From the NCBI RefSeq assembly GCF_905475345.1, contig NC_066605.1, forward strand, positions 3,683,501-3,747,500: a stretch of DNA of 64,000 nucleotides, read 5' to 3'. Of the stretch, positions 61,979-64,000 are shown piece by piece. Within the stretch, counting starts at the first letter, position 1. Each line of letters opens with the position of its first letter. Source of the DNA: Vespula vulgaris (Eukaryota > Arthropoda > Insecta > Hymenoptera > Vespidae). A program made the translations under genes and the position numbers. The notes beneath the pieces are model-generated. The model saw only the letters and a program-made list of their open reading frames with translations, did no database searches and was not told the DNA's origin.

Positions 61979-64000
61979 GATCGGCGAGCTTGGCTATATA
62001 AGACCAAGTTCATACGTTTGTAACAAAGCCTTCGTTGTCTCAAGAGACGTACGCTCCGGATCGATTTCTCTTCTCAAAGGCGTTCACGCAGCGGTCCTGC
62101 GGACCGGCAGTGGTTTTCTACCGAATTCGTTCAAACAAGCTTCGCATTACTCTGCTGCCCGCTTTGCAGCCAACGACAGGCACCGTTGATGTTGGCGAGC
62201 GTTGAATAATGCTTCGGCAATCGAAATTATGTCAATGTATTTTCTGTTACTCAGATTGTTTGGTAAGCGGTGTAGCTGTGACACGCGTTTTGCCTTACTC
62301 GTACGTAATTAGTTGCGTCGGCTATCTCGACATAAGGGATATATGATATAAGTAAGGCTCTTGACGCTTGCAGTACGAAATCGATGTATACCGATTCGGA
62401 TTGTTCTGAACTGTGGGATCGCCAGTGATCTTTAAAAGTCTCGGTTATCGTCCGGTTCCGAACGACTGCTCGATTAGATCGCTCTCGCTATCTCTATCAC
62501 CGACGACGCTGGCGCGGCTACTGCAGATACGGTGATATCAAGCTGTTTGAGTGCCATCGCGTCGCGACCACAACGTCGGACTTTCTCGATCAGCGAGCTT
62601 GGCTATGTAAGACTAAGTTCATACGTTTGTATCAAAGCCTTCGTTGTCTCAAGAGACGTACGCTTCGGATCGATTTCTCTTCTCAAGGAGCTTTCGGGCG
62701 CTGCTTGGGCGGCTGCTACGGATATGGGAATCTCAATTGATTCGCGTCGCGACTACAGCATCGAACTGTCTCGATCAGCGAGCTTGGCTATGTAAGACTA
62801 AGTTCATACGTTTGTATCAAAGCCTTCGTTGTCTCAAGAGACGTACGCTCCGGATCGATTTCTCTTCTCAAAGGCGTTCACGCAGCGGTCCTGCGGACCG
62901 GCAGTGGTTTTCTACCGAATTCGTTCAAACAAGCTTCGCATTACTCTGCTGCCCGCTTTGCAGCCAACGACAGGCACCGTTGATGTTGGCGAGCGTTGAA
63001 TAATGCTTCGGCAATCGAAATTATGTCAATGTATTTTCTGTTACTCAGATTGTTTGGTAAGCGGTGTAGCTGTGACACGCGTTTTGCCTTACTCGTACGT
63101 AATTAGTTGCGTCGGCTATCTCGACATAAGGGATATATGATATAAGTAAGGCTCTTGACGCTTGCAGTACGAAATCGATGTATACCGATTCGGATTGTTC
63201 TGAACTGTGGGATCGCCAGTGATCTTTAAAAGTCTCGGTTATCGTCCGGTTCCGAACGACTGCTCGATTAGATCGCTCTCGCTATCTCTATCACCGACGA
63301 CGCTGGCGCGGCTACTGCAGATACGGTGATATCAAGCTGTTTGAGTGCCACCGCGTCGCGACCACAACGTCGGACTTTCTCGATCAGCGAGCTTGGCTAT
63401 GTAAGACTAAGTTCATACGTTTGTATCAAAGCCTTCGTTGTCTCAAGAGACTTACGCTCCGGATCGATTTCTCTTCTCAAAGGCGTTCGCGCAGCGGTCC
63501 TGCGGACCGGCAATGGTTTTCTATCGAATTCGTTCAAACAAGCTTCGCATTACTCTGCTGCCCGCTTTGCAGCCAACGACAGGCACCGTTGATGTTGGCG
63601 AGCGTTGAATAGTGCTTCGGCAATCGAAATTATGTCAATGTATTTTCTATTACTCAGATTGTGGCGTAATCAATATTTTCGTGACACGCGTGTTGCCTTA
63701 CTCGTACGTAATTAGTTGCGTCGGCTATCTCGAGATAAGGGATATATGATATATGTAAGGCTCTTGACGATTAGAGTACGATATCGATGTATATCGATTC
63801 GGATTGGACTGGATTATGGGATCGCGTGATCTTTAAAAGTCTCTGTTGCCTTACGGATCCGTTCGACTGCTCGATCATATCACTCTCACTATCTCTATCA
63901 CCGGCGACGCTCGAGCGGCTGCAAAGCGTTACGGCGATATCAAGCGATTCGAGCGCCATCGCACCGCGACTACGATTGCGAACTTTCTCGATCAGCGAGC
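61979..64000 (+). repeat. Tandem satellite array, about 609-bp unit plus one 185-bp deleted unit
   Basis: Units begin GATC(A/G)GCGAGCTTGGCTAT at 61979, 62588, 62773, 63382 and 63990. Full units are therefore 609, 609 and 608 bp, with a short 185-bp unit at 62588-62772, and the array runs off the window edge. The short unit joins the first roughly 105 bp to the last roughly 75 bp of a unit. Units 1 (61979) and 3 (62773) look almost identical, while unit 4 (63382) diverges in its second half. All units are CpG-rich. The first unit has TATATAAG where the others have TATGTAAG. Open frames such as 62532-62795 and 63326-63592 simply repeat with the unit and are not called as genes. Confidence 0.92.

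Noticed and set aside
62532..63612. Several 63-119-codon frames that recur with similar sequences
   Set aside because: They repeat because the DNA is a satellite. Unit lengths and the deleted unit shift their ends, and there is no sign of a conserved protein.
61979..64000. Interpretation of the satellite as ribosomal DNA intergenic spacer with duplicated promoters
   Set aside because: A TATATAAG box occurs only in the first unit, and no rRNA gene sequence is in the window. It is kept only as a possible check, not a call.

Overview
The window looks like nuclear DNA from an insect, most likely a hymenopteran and possibly an ant. This rests on AT-rich sequence full of (AT)n, (GA)n and (CT)n runs, spliceosomal introns of roughly 50-300 bp, a eukaryotic tRNA gene with internal A and B boxes, a local array of CYP4-clan cytochrome P450 genes, and worn DNA transposon and retroelement fossils. 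The species cannot be named from the sequence alone.

Layout. (1) 1-7.7 kb: a tRNA-Gly(GCC) gene, two Tc1/mariner-superfamily fossils and otherwise gene-free DNA. (2) 7.7-58.9 kb: a P450 array of eight recognisable copies. Three are complete 12-exon genes whose exons join in frame: A (7720-10440, minus, 507 aa), C (25483-28138, plus, 503 aa) and B (34597-37325, minus, 507 aa). Three are full-length but broken: D (about 18190-20594, minus), E (about 46180-48828, minus) and F (about 56028-58890, minus). Two are short relics: H (24.3-24.6 kb, plus) and G (51.0-51.5 kb, plus). The intergenic DNA is largely made of diverged copies of the array's own flanks, plus a probable piggyBac-like fossil at 51.9-53.5 kb. 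(3) 58.9-64 kb: the sequence becomes visibly richer in G+C and CpG. It holds a P450-type upstream block, a decayed retroelement gag-like region with a zinc-knuckle remnant, and a tandem satellite of about 609 bp that runs off the right edge.

How it fits together. The intact proteins should be microsomal haem monooxygenases. Each has an N-terminal membrane anchor, a PGP hinge, an AGSDT helix-I motif, ExxR, an FDPxRF motif and the Cys haem-ligand loop. Their substrates cannot be read from sequence. The array shows duplication, inversion, decay and apparent gene conversion. A and B appear identical over about 3.5 kb apart from simple-repeat lengths, while the homologous DNA on either side is clearly diverged. 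The exon-2 splice donor is GT in A, B and F, GC in the intact gene C, and AT in the decayed copies D, E and G.

Limits: exon boundaries were set by eye from splice consensus and cross-paralog reading frame. Paralog comparisons were by eye, and no database search was run.
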